64,000 bases of DNA from Pseudaestuariivita rosea (GTDB lineage: Bacteria > Pseudomonadota > Alphaproteobacteria > Rhodobacterales > Rhodobacteraceae), in contig NZ_JACNMP010000005.1 of the NCBI RefSeq assembly GCF_017592335.1, positions 108,983 to 172,982 of the forward strand, given 5' to 3'. This document shows positions 1 to 7,833 of this stretch, piece by piece. The notes under the pieces are model-generated. The model saw only the letters and a program-made list of their open reading frames with translations, was not told where the DNA came from and ran no database searches. Every line of letters begins with the position of its first letter. Position 1 is the first letter of the stretch. The translations under genes were made by a program, and so were the position numbers.

Positions 1-492
1 GGCATCAAAAAGATGAAGCGCAAGAACAAATACCTGCAGACCGCCATGCTGAATGCCGTCCGCTTTCGCTTCCTGTCCCAAGCGCGCGCCGTGCTGCAAT
101 GCGATATCGACGAACTGGTCTGGTCAGGCGGCACCTCAATCTTTGACATCGCAACGCAAAGCGCCTTGGGCTATGTGCAGTTTCCGGGTGAATGGCGCTA
201 TCCCCGCGACGGCACAGGCCACGCCGCCCATAGGTATTGGCTTGAGGGCCGCGCAGGCTGCCCCACCAAATACTGCATCGTCCCCCGTGGCCCCCTGCGC
301 CGGTTCAGCTGGGATATCCACCGGCTCGAAGGCCTGCCCTTCGGCCAATTCCTGAAATCCCGCCAAGCGGGCTACTGGCACTGCGCCGGGATCAGCACAA
401 ACTGGAAAGAGTGGAACCGGCTGCATAATCAGGACAAAACAAACCTGGACCCCATCGCCGACGCCGCGATGAAAGCGGTGAATTGGGACTAA
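1..492 (+). CDS. Glycosyltransferase-like protein, C-terminal part (cut by window edge)
   Basis: The reading frame is open at base 1, so the gene begins before the window and only about 163 codons are visible; an internal ATG lies at 13. The stretch contains DIDELVW, the acidic motif found in glycosyltransferase family 92/DUF23-like and family 2-like enzymes where the Asp residues hold the metal and nucleotide sugar. A C-terminal part rich in Trp, His and Arg follows. Such proteins usually act in cell-surface polysaccharide synthesis. Family assignment rests mostly on this motif. The stop at 490-492 is followed by a strong hairpin at 527-547. Confidence 0.6.
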   Translation, partial: GIKKMKRKNKYLQTAMLNAVRFRFLSQARAVLQCDIDELVWSGGTSIFDIATQSALGYVQFPGEWRYPRDGTGHAAHRYWLEGRAGCPTKYCIVPRGPLRRFSWDIHRLEGLPFGQFLKSRQAGYWHCAGISTNWKEWNRLHNQDKTNLDPIADAAMKAVNWD

Positions 493-526
493 ACCACCTT
501 CTCGAAACGCCCTATCCACCCATCCC

Positions 527-547
527 GCCCGGTGGTCACCACCGGGC
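527..547. terminator. Hairpin downstream of the glycosyltransferase gene
   Basis: GCCCGGTGG and CCACCGGGC form a perfect 9-bp stem around a 3-base loop, 35 bases after the stop codon. No T-run follows, so it could be a Rho-dependent 3' end or RNA-stabilising hairpin rather than a classical terminator. The rest of 493-726 holds no gene I can support. Confidence 0.4.
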
Positions 548-726
548 AGCGCCCGACCCGCCCCCGTCGCGCCGCCCTCGGGCCGGCGCTGCCCTCAGGT
601 CTGCAGTGCTTACGATCATATTTTTGTACAACGCTTTGCGGGACAAAGTGAGCTTTCGCTGCGACTGCTCCAACGGCTGCTTTGTGAGTTGAAAGGTCAG
701 CATAGGGCATGTGCAGAATGTGCCAT

Positions 727-1236
727 TTAGCCACGTTCGGCGTCTTTGAACATTCGCTCAAGTTGATCCAGATTGGCATATAGACGCGTCAACTCATCTT
801 GCCCAAGCACTGATAAGGTGCGTTCAGCCAATGCAATTTTGGCATCAGCTCCGATCCTCAGTGCGTTTGCGCCCTTCTTTGTGGGCCGGACAAGCATCGC
901 CCGACCATCTCCTGGGTCTGGCACTCTTTTGACGTAACCGTTGGCTTCCAGTTCCGCGACCAACTTTCCAGTCGCCTGCTTGGTGCGGCGATTAGCTCGC
1001 GCAAGGGTGACCGTTTGCGCGCCGTGTTCGGGTAACTGCGCGAGCAGGGTAATGGTGGCGGGTGTAAGGCCAACAAAGCCATGCTCTGCTAGAGCCGAGA
1101 CGACGGAGGCCACATAGGCACGCGATACGGCACGCATTGCCTCTGCCACACGTTCCGTCAGGTCGGCTTGGGCCAAACCAAGGACATCGTCCTCTACCAA
1201 ATGCATATTTTTGTTACTCAAGTCTTGCTTTTCCAT
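727..1236 (-). CDS. MarR-family transcriptional regulator
   Basis: A winged-helix regulator of 169 residues, typical MarR length. The helix-turn-helix/wing region includes ANRRTKQATGKLVAELEANG followed by RVPDPGDGRAMLV, matching the MarR recognition helix and the Asp-x-Arg wing (DGRA). I chose the ATG at 1236 because AGGA lies 7 bases upstream; an ATG at 1245 and a much longer extension to 1335 have no good ribosome site and would run into the operator. It is divergent to the SDR gene at 1329, and a perfect inverted repeat lies between them. By analogy with the family it probably represses both genes and is released by a small ligand; ligand unknown. Confidence 0.85.
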   Translation of the reverse strand: MEKQDLSNKNMHLVEDDVLGLAQADLTERVAEAMRAVSRAYVASVVSALAEHGFVGLTPATITLLAQLPEHGAQTVTLARANRRTKQATGKLVAELEANGYVKRVPDPGDGRAMLVRPTKKGANALRIGADAKIALAERTLSVLGQDELTRLYANLDQLERMFKDAERG

Positions 1237-1247
1237 TTTAGACATCC

Positions 1248-1271
1248 TAGTTGTCCAAATATAGACAACTA
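1248..1271. promoter_or_regulatory. Palindromic operator between marR-like and SDR genes
   Basis: TAGTTGTC and GACAACTA form a perfect inverted repeat with 8-base arms and an 8-base AT-rich spacer, in the 92-base gap between the divergent start codons. Arm length and AT-rich centre are typical of MarR-dimer operators. It lies 12 bases upstream of the regulator start, so autorepression is likely. Confidence 0.7.
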
Positions 1272-1328
1272 TATTTACCATATTAACCAAATGACAACAA
1301 CCACGCGATGCCCGAAAGGAACCCGGCC

Positions 1329-2147
1329 ATGTCAACGTTCAAGTCAATCTTTATCACTGGCGCATCCTCAGGCATCGGACTTGCGACGGCCAAACTGTTC
1401 CATGACCAAGGTTGGCAGGTTGCCGCAACGATGCGCGATCCCGCGGACGCCGCCAGTTGGATGACGGGTGAGCGTTGCGTAGTGCGAGACTGTGACGTGA
1501 CTGACCAGTCCTCACTTGATATGGCAGTAAAGGAAACGCTTTCGAAATTCGGAAAGATCGACGTGGCTTTCGCCAATGCGGGATATGGTTTGAACGGACC
1601 GATTGAAGGCGCAACGGATGAACAGATGCTGCGACAGTTCGACGTGAATGTGCTTGGCGTGGCGCGTACGATCAAGGCTGTCGCGCCGGACATGCGCGCG
1701 CGCAAGGCGGGACTGATCATCACCACATCATCCATCGGTGGCCTGATCGGGATGCCGCTTGCGCCTCTCTACATCTCTTCAAAACACGCGGTGGAGGGGC
1801 TTATCGAATCCGCCCGCTTCGAACTCGCGCCCTTCGGCATCGGAATGAAGCTTCTGGAACCTGGCGGCATAAAAACCGATTTCAGCCGCCGTTCCGCCGA
1901 CTGGACGGATCATCCGGCTTACACAGACGCGATTGCCGCCGGCAAGAAGATGGCAGTCGACCTGCTGGACAGTGCGCCCGATCCCGTGAAGGTCGCAGAT
2001 ATCGTCTTAAAGATGGCCACCGACGGCAAGAAGCGTCTGCGTTACCTCGCCAAGCCGGGGCCATATGTTGCGATGTACAAGATGCTGCCGGACCGCCTGT
2101 GGCGAGGCATGATCCAGATGGCGCTCCGAAGCGCATCTAAAAATTGA
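1329..2147 (+). CDS. Short-chain dehydrogenase/reductase (SDR)
   Basis: A classical SDR oxidoreductase of 272 residues. The N-terminus carries the nucleotide-binding motif TGASSGIG, then NAG (FANAGYG) and the catalytic pair in YISSKHA (Tyr and Lys), with the preceding Ser-rich strand TTSSIGG. The start at 1329 has AAAGGA upstream; an upstream in-frame ATG at 1308 lacks this. The enzyme reduces or oxidises an alcohol/carbonyl using NAD(P); the substrate cannot be told. The divergent MarR gene and the operator between them suggest induction by a toxic or aromatic compound. No downstream gene on the same strand. Confidence 0.88.
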   Translation: MSTFKSIFITGASSGIGLATAKLFHDQGWQVAATMRDPADAASWMTGERCVVRDCDVTDQSSLDMAVKETLSKFGKIDVAFANAGYGLNGPIEGATDEQMLRQFDVNVLGVARTIKAVAPDMRARKAGLIITTSSIGGLIGMPLAPLYISSKHAVEGLIESARFELAPFGIGMKLLEPGGIKTDFSRRSADWTDHPAYTDAIAAGKKMAVDLLDSAPDPVKVADIVLKMATDGKKRLRYLAKPGPYVAMYKMLPDRLWRGMIQMALRSASKN

Positions 2148-2277
2148 TGACATCAACGATACGCGGCTTCGTTTGACGCGACATACTTGGTGAAAGCGGA
2201 CTTTTGAACAACCCGCAGCATCGGTAAATTTGGGCTCATAGCCGACATCCCCCATTTTCTTACCCAAATCTTAACAC

Positions 2278-2329
2278 TGCAAACTTGCAAAGTTTTCGAT
2301 TCGATTTTTGCAAAGTTGCAAAGTTTGGC
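2278..2329. promoter_or_regulatory. Cluster of TTTGCAA repeats (possible regulator sites)
   Basis: Two sets of closely spaced repeats occur: TGCAAACTTGCAAAG near 2278-2292 and TTTGCAAAGTTGCAAAG near 2307-2323. Read on the minus strand these are TTTGCAA-N-TTTGCA direct repeats, resembling half-sites described for RamB/ScfR-type short-chain fatty acid regulators. Both flanking genes converge on this gap, so no obvious target promoter is present. Confidence 0.35.
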
Positions 2330-2497
2330 ACCGTGCGGTGCGATTTATGATAGGTTAACGGCTTCGGGAAATGGTTAATTCGGGCGGTTTGTTAAGGATG
2401 CCTGACGGGACCGAACGCATTGACATAAATTTTATCCACAGGGTCATTTCAGGCAAAATCCGCGGGAATCATGAAATCGCGGTAAATCCCCCGAAAA

Positions 2498-2514
2498 ATG
2501 TGTAAATTGCACAT
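2498..2514. repeat. Imperfect copy of the TGTGCAA-N-TTGCACA palindrome
   Basis: ATGTGTAAATTGCACAT differs by one base from the perfect palindrome 41 bases downstream at 2539-2555 and is likewise preceded by CCGAAAA. It makes a two-site array in the 476-base convergent gap 2148-2623, in which no gene was found. Confidence 0.5.
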
Positions 2515-2532
2515 CTGAATTATCCGGTTTCG

Positions 2533-2612
2533 CCGAAAATGTGCAAATTGCACATGCGATTTTGGCCCCTAAAACCCTCAATTCCTGCATTAACTTTTAT
2601 GACGTTGCGTCC
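2533..2612. repeat. Dispersed 80-bp intergenic element, copy A
   Basis: This stretch aligns without gaps to 29451-29530; by hand count about 56 of 80 bases agree. The conserved ends are CCGAAAATGTGCAA with the 17-bp palindrome at 2539-2555, and the block TTAACTTTT-TGACG-TGCGT near 2590-2610; the middle is variable. In both copies the base to the right is the 3' end of a minus-strand gene. Function unknown: operator pair, small RNA locus or REP-type element are all possible. Confidence 0.5.
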
Positions 2613-2623
2613 AAAGCGTCGCC

Positions 2624-3463
2624 TCACACTCCGTGGGTCCTGTCATAGCCGTTGATCTGCGGGGCCGACCATCCGCTCAGTGCGTTTTCTTCGGGCCTCA
2701 GCACTGTCACCTCAAGCGGATAACACGGGGCCGCATCGCTGGAATGTTCAGACGAACAATCCCCACCGGGGCATGCGCTCAGCACACCCAGAAGATTAAT
2801 TTCTGCAAAGAATTCAATATGACCGCCGGGGCGCACCGGGCTGGCCTTCATGAAATACTGCCCCGTATCGCGTGTAAATCCCGTGCACATAAAGACGTTC
2901 AGAACATCATGCACATGCCCCTCGGCCACCTCCAGCGCCATCCCCCGTGCCCCTGCCAGCTCGCGCGTCAGATTGGAATGACAGCACTGATGATACTGCC
3001 CACCCGCCAGCAGATTATGCGTGTAAGGATCACACCGCGTCCCGATCACATCATGCACCCGCCCGCCATGCTCATCCGTGCCGTACCACCCCAAAGTATC
3101 GTGGGTGATCGTCGCCATCGGCCGCAAATATGGAAGACAGGACCACATCCGATGCCCTGTCGTCAGATGCGTGCCATGCAGCGCGCGGGTCTTGCCGGAA
3201 TAAAAGCGCTCGGATAAGTCATTGAAATTCCATAAGTTCAGGTCGCCGACTTGTGGCCCTTCGATGCTGGTGATCCGAAAGAAATGCCCGGCGGGGACGT
3301 GAAAACTGGCAGCGTCCCGCGGTGGCACGATGACCTGATCGACTGTGGTTAACCCCTGCCGCGCCGCCGTATAAAGGGCCATGTCCGGCTGCGGCAACGT
3401 CTGCGTCGGATAACAAATCACCGGCTTGACGGCGCGCCGGGCCGCGGCATCATCCGGCGTCAC
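2624..3463 (-). CDS. DUF1989 / urea carboxylase-associated family protein
   Basis: A 279-residue protein of the DUF1989 type, whose members are linked to urea/amide and aminomethyl metabolism but lack a settled reaction. Conserved Cys/His-rich stretches are visible, for example YHQCCHSN, HVHDVLNVFM and FFAEINLL. I take the GTG at 3463 as the start because it forms a 4-base GTGA overlap with the stop of the upstream FAD-dependent dehydrogenase, the usual sign of translational coupling; a TTG at 3499 would give 12 more residues overlapping that gene. The pair is therefore one operon. Confidence 0.75.
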   Translation of the reverse strand: MTPDDAAARRAVKPVICYPTQTLPQPDMALYTAARQGLTTVDQVIVPPRDAASFHVPAGHFFRITSIEGPQVGDLNLWNFNDLSERFYSGKTRALHGTHLTTGHRMWSCLPYLRPMATITHDTLGWYGTDEHGGRVHDVIGTRCDPYTHNLLAGGQYHQCCHSNLTRELAGARGMALEVAEGHVHDVLNVFMCTGFTRDTGQYFMKASPVRPGGHIEFFAEINLLGVLSACPGGDCSSEHSSDAAPCYPLEVTVLRPEENALSGWSAPQINGYDRTHGV

Positions 3464-5109
3464 GCCGATTGCCCCGCCTTGCGCCCCGAAAAGATACAAC
3501 CGCCCAGAAACGTGCCTTCCAGCGCGTTGTAACCGTGGTAGCCGCCCCCGCCAAAGCCGGAAACCTCGCCCGCCGCAAACAGCCCCTCAAAGGCCGTGCC
3601 ATCGGGGCGCAGCACCTGGCCCGTGATGTCCGTATGTAGTCCACCCAACGATTTTCGCGTCAATATATTGAGCCGAACGGCGATCAAAGGCCCGTTCTTC
3701 GGATCAAGAATACGGTGCGGTTTCGCCGTGCGGATCAGCTTATCGCCGCGATAATTTCGCGCCCCCCGGATGGCCGTGATCTGGGCATCCTTGGAAAACG
3801 GGTTATCGATCTGAGCATCCCGCGCCTGAATCTGCCCCCGGATATGATCCAGCGACAGCGGCGCTTGCGGCGTCAGTTCGTTCATGCCCGTCACAAGCGT
3901 TTCCAGGTCATCCGCAACGACGAAATCCTCACCATGCTTCTTGAATGCCTCGACCGCATCGGTCGCCCCCTTGCCCAGACGCGCCTTGATCACCTCGCCC
4001 CATTTGCCGGACACCAGGTCGGGGTTCTGTTCCGACCCCGACAGGGCAAATTCCTTTTCGATGATCTTTTGCGTCAGCACGAACCAGCTGTGATCATGGC
4101 CCGTCTGCATGATGCGTTTCAGCGTGGAGAGGGTATCAAAGCCCGGCAAACAAGGCGCGGGCATCCGGTCGCCGTTGGCATCAAACCACATCGACGAGGG
4201 CCCGGGCAGAATGCGGATACCGTGGTTGGGCCAGATCGGATCCCAGTTTTGCAACCCTTCGGTATAATGCCACATGCGGTCGGCGTTGATCACGGCCGCG
4301 CCTGCGGCCTCGGCCACTTGCTGCATCTGGCCGTCTACATAATCGGGCACGCCCGCCACCATCTTGATCGGCGCCGCCCCCAGGCGATCGGTGGGCCAGT
4401 ATTTGCGGACCATATCGTGATTGCCACCTATCCCGCCCGTGGCGACGATAACGTTTTCGGCCGCGTACTCAAAGCCGCCCGTCACATCGCGGTTGGTGCT
4501 TTGTCCGCGTTCTTTGTCACTGTCGGCCAGGATATCGCCGTGAACGCCGGTGATACGGCCGTTTTCAGTCTTCAAGCCCGCAACGCGGTGGCGGAAACCG
4601 AATGTCAGGCGCCCCGCGTCCCTGGCTGTATAGGCCAGCTTCATAAAGGGTTTCACCACGCCCGTGCCAGCCCCCCAGGTGATATGGAAGCGTGGTACCG
4701 AATTGCCGTGACCGTCGGCATGCGACCCGCCCCGTTCGGCCCAGCCCACAACCGGGAACCAGCGAAAGCCAAGGCTATGTAGCCAACTGCGCATCTCGCC
4801 TGCGGCAAAATCCAGATAAGCGTCGGCGACCGCGCGTGGGTTGGCATCCTCAGCCCGGTCGAACTGAGCCGACCCCATCCAGTCAACCCGCGCCAGATCG
4901 ATGCTGTCCCTGATGCCCATACGGCGCTGTTCGGGCGTGTCGATCATGAACAAGCCGCCAAGCGACCACCATGCCTGCCCGCCAAGGGATTGTTCGCCTT
5001 CCTGATCCAGAAGCAACACCGATCGACCCCTTTGCGTGGCCTCGTAGGCCGCGACAAGGCCCGCAAGTCCGCCGCCAATAATGATGACATCGGCTGATTG
5101 TTTTTCCAC
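3460..5109 (-). CDS. FAD-binding dehydrogenase (flavoprotein)
   Basis: A 549-residue FAD-dependent oxidoreductase. The N-terminus has the Rossmann motif GGGLAGLVAAYEA with a following acidic strand end (LLLDQEG). The C-terminal FAD-binding stretch GGGYHGYNALEGTFLGG is typical of the fumarate reductase/3-ketosteroid dehydrogenase-like superfamily. The GTG at 5109 is preceded by GGAGGA at ideal distance, so the long in-frame extension into creD is not coding. Substrate unknown. It overlaps the downstream DUF1989 gene by 4 bases. creD, upstream on the same strand, is separated by a terminator hairpin, so this gene probably has its own promoter between 5110 and 5177. Confidence 0.8.
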   Translation of the reverse strand: MEKQSADVIIIGGGLAGLVAAYEATQRGRSVLLLDQEGEQSLGGQAWWSLGGLFMIDTPEQRRMGIRDSIDLARVDWMGSAQFDRAEDANPRAVADAYLDFAAGEMRSWLHSLGFRWFPVVGWAERGGSHADGHGNSVPRFHITWGAGTGVVKPFMKLAYTARDAGRLTFGFRHRVAGLKTENGRITGVHGDILADSDKERGQSTNRDVTGGFEYAAENVIVATGGIGGNHDMVRKYWPTDRLGAAPIKMVAGVPDYVDGQMQQVAEAAGAAVINADRMWHYTEGLQNWDPIWPNHGIRILPGPSSMWFDANGDRMPAPCLPGFDTLSTLKRIMQTGHDHSWFVLTQKIIEKEFALSGSEQNPDLVSGKWGEVIKARLGKGATDAVEAFKKHGEDFVVADDLETLVTGMNELTPQAPLSLDHIRGQIQARDAQIDNPFSKDAQITAIRGARNYRGDKLIRTAKPHRILDPKNGPLIAVRLNILTRKSLGGLHTDITGQVLRPDGTAFEGLFAAGEVSGFGGGGYHGYNALEGTFLGGCIFSGRKAGQSA

Positions 5110-5177
5110 GTCGGCTCCTCCGCCTTTTTTGGGCAGAGTATTGTGGGGTTTGGTCAGCTTGAAAAGGTGCAAATAAA

Positions 5178-5201
5178 ATGCCCCTGCGTTAACAGGGGCA
5201 T
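5178..5201 (-). terminator. Rho-independent terminator of creD
   Basis: ATGCCCCTG and CAGGGGCAT make a perfect 9-bp stem with a 6-base loop 25 bases past the creD stop. On the minus strand it is followed by TTTTATTT, the expected U-rich tail. Confidence 0.8.
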
Positions 5202-5225
5202 CTTTGCGAAACATATGCTGTTTGC

Positions 5226-6698
5226 TTAGCCCGGCGACGGGCTTGCCGGGGGTGTTTCGTCCTTGCGGCCAAACCACCTGCGCGACTTTTCGGATTTGGC
5301 GGGGCCGTACCAGTCTTCGTTCCGGGTGGCCCACATGGTGCCCGCCAGCGCGATGAAGGCCAGGACCGTGCCTGCCAACAACGCATAATCCGCACTGCGC
5401 AGGATAAGGTAAAGCACGGCGTAAAGCACCGTCAGCATCCCGCCCAGAACCCATGCGCGCTGCTCCAGTTTCAGCGCAACGAACCCGAACATCGTCAGCA
5501 ATCCGATGGTCGCCGCGCTGGCCAGCGCATAGGCCGCGCCAAATCCGATCTGTTCAGCGAATGACACCATCAACAGCACAAAAATCGATTGCGCCAGACC
5601 GATCAGAATATATTGCACAGGGTGCGTGGGTTTACCCGTGCGTCCCTCGATCAGCAGCACCGTCAGGAAGGTCAGCGCGATGAAAAGGATGCCATAGCGG
5701 GCCGCGCGATAGGCTTTCTGATAGAAATCATTGGGCTGAAAGAACAACACACCAAAGGCTTCGCGCCGCGCTTGGCTGTCGTAATCCGTGCGCGATGTCT
5801 GGGGTAGGGCGCGCGCCAGGTGGGGAATGGTCCAGGTGGCCTGAAACCCCTCATCTGAGATCTGCGACTGATCGGGCAGGAAAGCGCCGGTAAAGCTGGG
5901 ATGCGGCCAGTCGCTGATCATCTGAATACTGCTGGTGCGGCCGACAGGGGCAATGAAAAGCCGCTCAGCTCCATTGAAATCGAGAGTCATCTCAAATAGT
6001 CCAAGATCACGTGGGTTGCCGATAGTGGCGTATATACCGCCGGTTCTGTTGCTACTGCTGGCAAAGGTTTCAATTGCAAGTAGTCTTTCGTCCACAACCG
6101 GGCCAGACAATCCATTGGTATTGGAAACACGACTGGCCAAAGGCATAAACTGAAACGACCTGCCGTTCGCTGTAACCTCTGCTTCGCCACGCAAGGCCCG
6201 ATTTGAGTCTATAATAACCCTTAGATACGTCTGATCCCAAAGCGCGGTTTCATTTTCATCCAACTGCGCTTCGACATCTGAGACATCGAAATCAAATTGC
6301 GTCTCAAGATCGGCCGAATAGACCGGCACCACGAAAATCCCGCGACTGCGTTCCTGGCTGGTGGTGTTCAGTGCCACGTCAAATCTGTCGGGATAAACAT
6401 AGATGGATGCCTTGCGCACGATCTCGGTCACTTCGAAATCCTGCGTGACGACGCGGTTTGTCTGGGGATCGCGGACATTGCGTTGTTCGGTCCGCGTGAC
6501 CGGCCCCTCGACCGGGATGACCAGTTGCGGACCGCTTATGGTCTGCCGGCCACCCCATTCCCGACCGACACTTTGGACGCTGGAACGGGAATAGCCGTCG
6601 CGCGAGTCGATGATCGAACCAACGAAAAACAGCGGGATGAACATTAGCAGGACCAAAAGCCCTACGATCAGAAATCTAAGTCCGGCAGACCAGCGCAT
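5226..6698 (-). CDS. creD: Inner membrane protein CreD
   Basis: A 490-residue member of the CreD (cell envelope integrity) family, close to the usual length. One transmembrane helix lies at residues 8-28 (FLIVGLLVLLMFIPLFFVG), a long periplasmic region follows, and a cluster of about five helices occupies roughly residues 335-460, before a charged cytoplasmic tail ending in Pro/Ser. AAGGAGGA precedes the ATG. In enterobacteria CreD is controlled by CreBC and affects envelope integrity; no creBC genes are seen here, so regulation may differ. It follows sdhB at 88 bases with a hairpin between. Confidence 0.88.
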   Translation of the reverse strand: MRWSAGLRFLIVGLLVLLMFIPLFFVGSIIDSRDGYSRSSVQSVGREWGGRQTISGPQLVIPVEGPVTRTEQRNVRDPQTNRVVTQDFEVTEIVRKASIYVYPDRFDVALNTTSQERSRGIFVVPVYSADLETQFDFDVSDVEAQLDENETALWDQTYLRVIIDSNRALRGEAEVTANGRSFQFMPLASRVSNTNGLSGPVVDERLLAIETFASSSNRTGGIYATIGNPRDLGLFEMTLDFNGAERLFIAPVGRTSSIQMISDWPHPSFTGAFLPDQSQISDEGFQATWTIPHLARALPQTSRTDYDSQARREAFGVLFFQPNDFYQKAYRAARYGILFIALTFLTVLLIEGRTGKPTHPVQYILIGLAQSIFVLLMVSFAEQIGFGAAYALASAATIGLLTMFGFVALKLEQRAWVLGGMLTVLYAVLYLILRSADYALLAGTVLAFIALAGTMWATRNEDWYGPAKSEKSRRWFGRKDETPPASPSPG

Positions 6699-6721
6699 GC
6701 AAATCCTCCTTCAAAATGAAT

Positions 6722-6751
6722 TGCACGGCCGTTATGCGGGTCGGTCGTGCA
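6722..6751 (-). terminator. Hairpin after sdhB
   Basis: TGCACGGCCG pairs with CGGTCGTGCA (one mismatch) around a 10-base loop, 35 bases downstream of the sdhB stop and just before creD. The minus-strand sequence that follows, ATTCATTTT, is only moderately T-rich, so termination may be partial. Confidence 0.45.
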
Positions 6752-6786
6752 GGTCATTAAGGCAGGTTTTGCAGATTTTGTGCAGT

Positions 6787-7566
6787 CTAAACCGTGCGTT
6801 CCACCATCATCTTTTTGATGCTGGCGATGGCTTTGGCGGGGTTCAGGCCCTTGGGGCAGGTCTTGGCACAGTTCATGATGGTGTGGCAGCGATATAGCTT
6901 GAACGGATCTTCCAGATCGTCCAGACGTTCGCCCGTCGCCTCATCCCGGCTGTCAATAATCCAACGGTAGGCGTGCAGCAGTGCCGCTGGCCCAAGATAG
7001 CGGTCGCCGTTCCACCAGTAGCTTGGGCAGGACGTCGAACAACAGGCGCACATGACGCATTCATAAAGACCGTCTAGCTTCTTACGGTCGTCAATCGATT
7101 GCTTCCATTCCTTGGCGGGGCGGTTCGTTTTGGTTTCCAGCCACGGCATGATGCTGGCGTGCTGGGCGTAAAAGTGCGTCAGATCGGGGATCAGATCCTT
7201 GACCACGGGCATATGGGGCAGGGGATAGATTTTCACATCACCCTTGATCTCATCCATGCCATAGATACAGGCCAGCGTGTTGATCCCGTCGATATTCATC
7301 GCGCAGGACCCGCAGATACCTTCGCGGCACGATCGGCGGAAGGTCAGGGTGGGGTCAATTTCGTTCTTGATCTTGATCAGCGCGTCCAGAACCATCGGAC
7401 CGCAGGTGTCCATATCGACGAAATAAGTATCCACCCGCGGGTTTTCCCCGTCATCCGGGTTCCAGCGATAAATGCTGAACTTCCGTACATTGGTCGCGCC
7501 CTCGGGCTTGGGCCATGTCTTACCGGTCTTGATCCGGCTGTTCTTGGGTAATGTGAGCTGAACCAT
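6787..7566 (-). CDS. sdhB: Succinate dehydrogenase iron-sulfur subunit
   Basis: A 259-residue SdhB carrying the three iron-sulfur clusters of complex II. The [2Fe-2S] ligands lie in [15 protein letters not shown], and the ferredoxin-like half has [15 protein letters not shown] and [17 protein letters not shown] for the [4Fe-4S] and [3Fe-4S] clusters. It passes electrons from the SdhA flavin to the membrane subunits SdhC/SdhD and ubiquinone at the inner membrane. AGGAAA precedes the start. In relatives sdhB normally follows sdhA and a small protein closely; here about 1.9 kb of glycosyltransferase/methyltransferase genes and remnants separates them, so it may depend on long readthrough or its own promoter. 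Confidence 0.95.
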   Translation of the reverse strand: MVQLTLPKNSRIKTGKTWPKPEGATNVRKFSIYRWNPDDGENPRVDTYFVDMDTCGPMVLDALIKIKNEIDPTLTFRRSCREGICGSCAMNIDGINTLACIYGMDEIKGDVKIYPLPHMPVVKDLIPDLTHFYAQHASIMPWLETKTNRPAKEWKQSIDDRKKLDGLYECVMCACCSTSCPSYWWNGDRYLGPAALLHAYRWIIDSRDEATGERLDDLEDPFKLYRCHTIMNCAKTCPKGLNPAKAIASIKKMMVERTV

Positions 7567-7672
7567 GGTACTTTCCTAGTTATCCGATCTGCTGTGGACG
7601 GACAGCGTTAGTGTCTTGATATCATTTCTTTTACAGTGGTGAAACGGCATGTTTGTCGCATTTGCGGAATTG

Positions 7673-7833
7673 CTATTTGGCTGGTCGTCCGCTGTTTGGC
7701 ACCTTAAACGCATAGGTCGAGGTTTCGTCCGCAGCATGTGGATTTTCTGCCGGGTGAAATCTTTGTATATGGTGTTTTCAAAACCGACAAACTCAAGCCA
7801 GTGCGGGAAGGTCGCAGGATTTGTGCAGATCAC
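7673..7833 (-). pseudogene. Frameshifted C-terminal fragment of a glycosyltransferase (paralogue of the gene at 8701-9435)
   Basis: Read on the minus strand, the first part gives FPHWLEFVGFENTIYKDFTR, matching the C-terminal region of the intact gene nearby (KWLGTVRFDESIYEDFTKQ). After one base shift near 7740 the next frame gives HAADETSTYAFKVPNSG and a stop, matching its HVADEIWTYAFKVKNRG end. So this is the decayed tail of a second copy. Its 5' part is missing and has been replaced by the methyltransferase gene, whose TGA overlaps the remnant's first codons. The 106 bases between it and sdhB hold nothing else recognisable. Confidence 0.75.

Noticed and set aside
3715..4782. Long plus-strand frame (355 codons) opposite the FAD dehydrogenase
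   Set aside because: Antisense shadow of a well-supported gene in GC-rich DNA; Arg/His/Pro-rich composition and no motif.
5110..5454. N-terminal extension of the FAD dehydrogenase into creD
   Set aside because: GGAGGA plus GTG at 5109 begins exactly at the FAD-binding domain, and the extension would cross the creD terminator.
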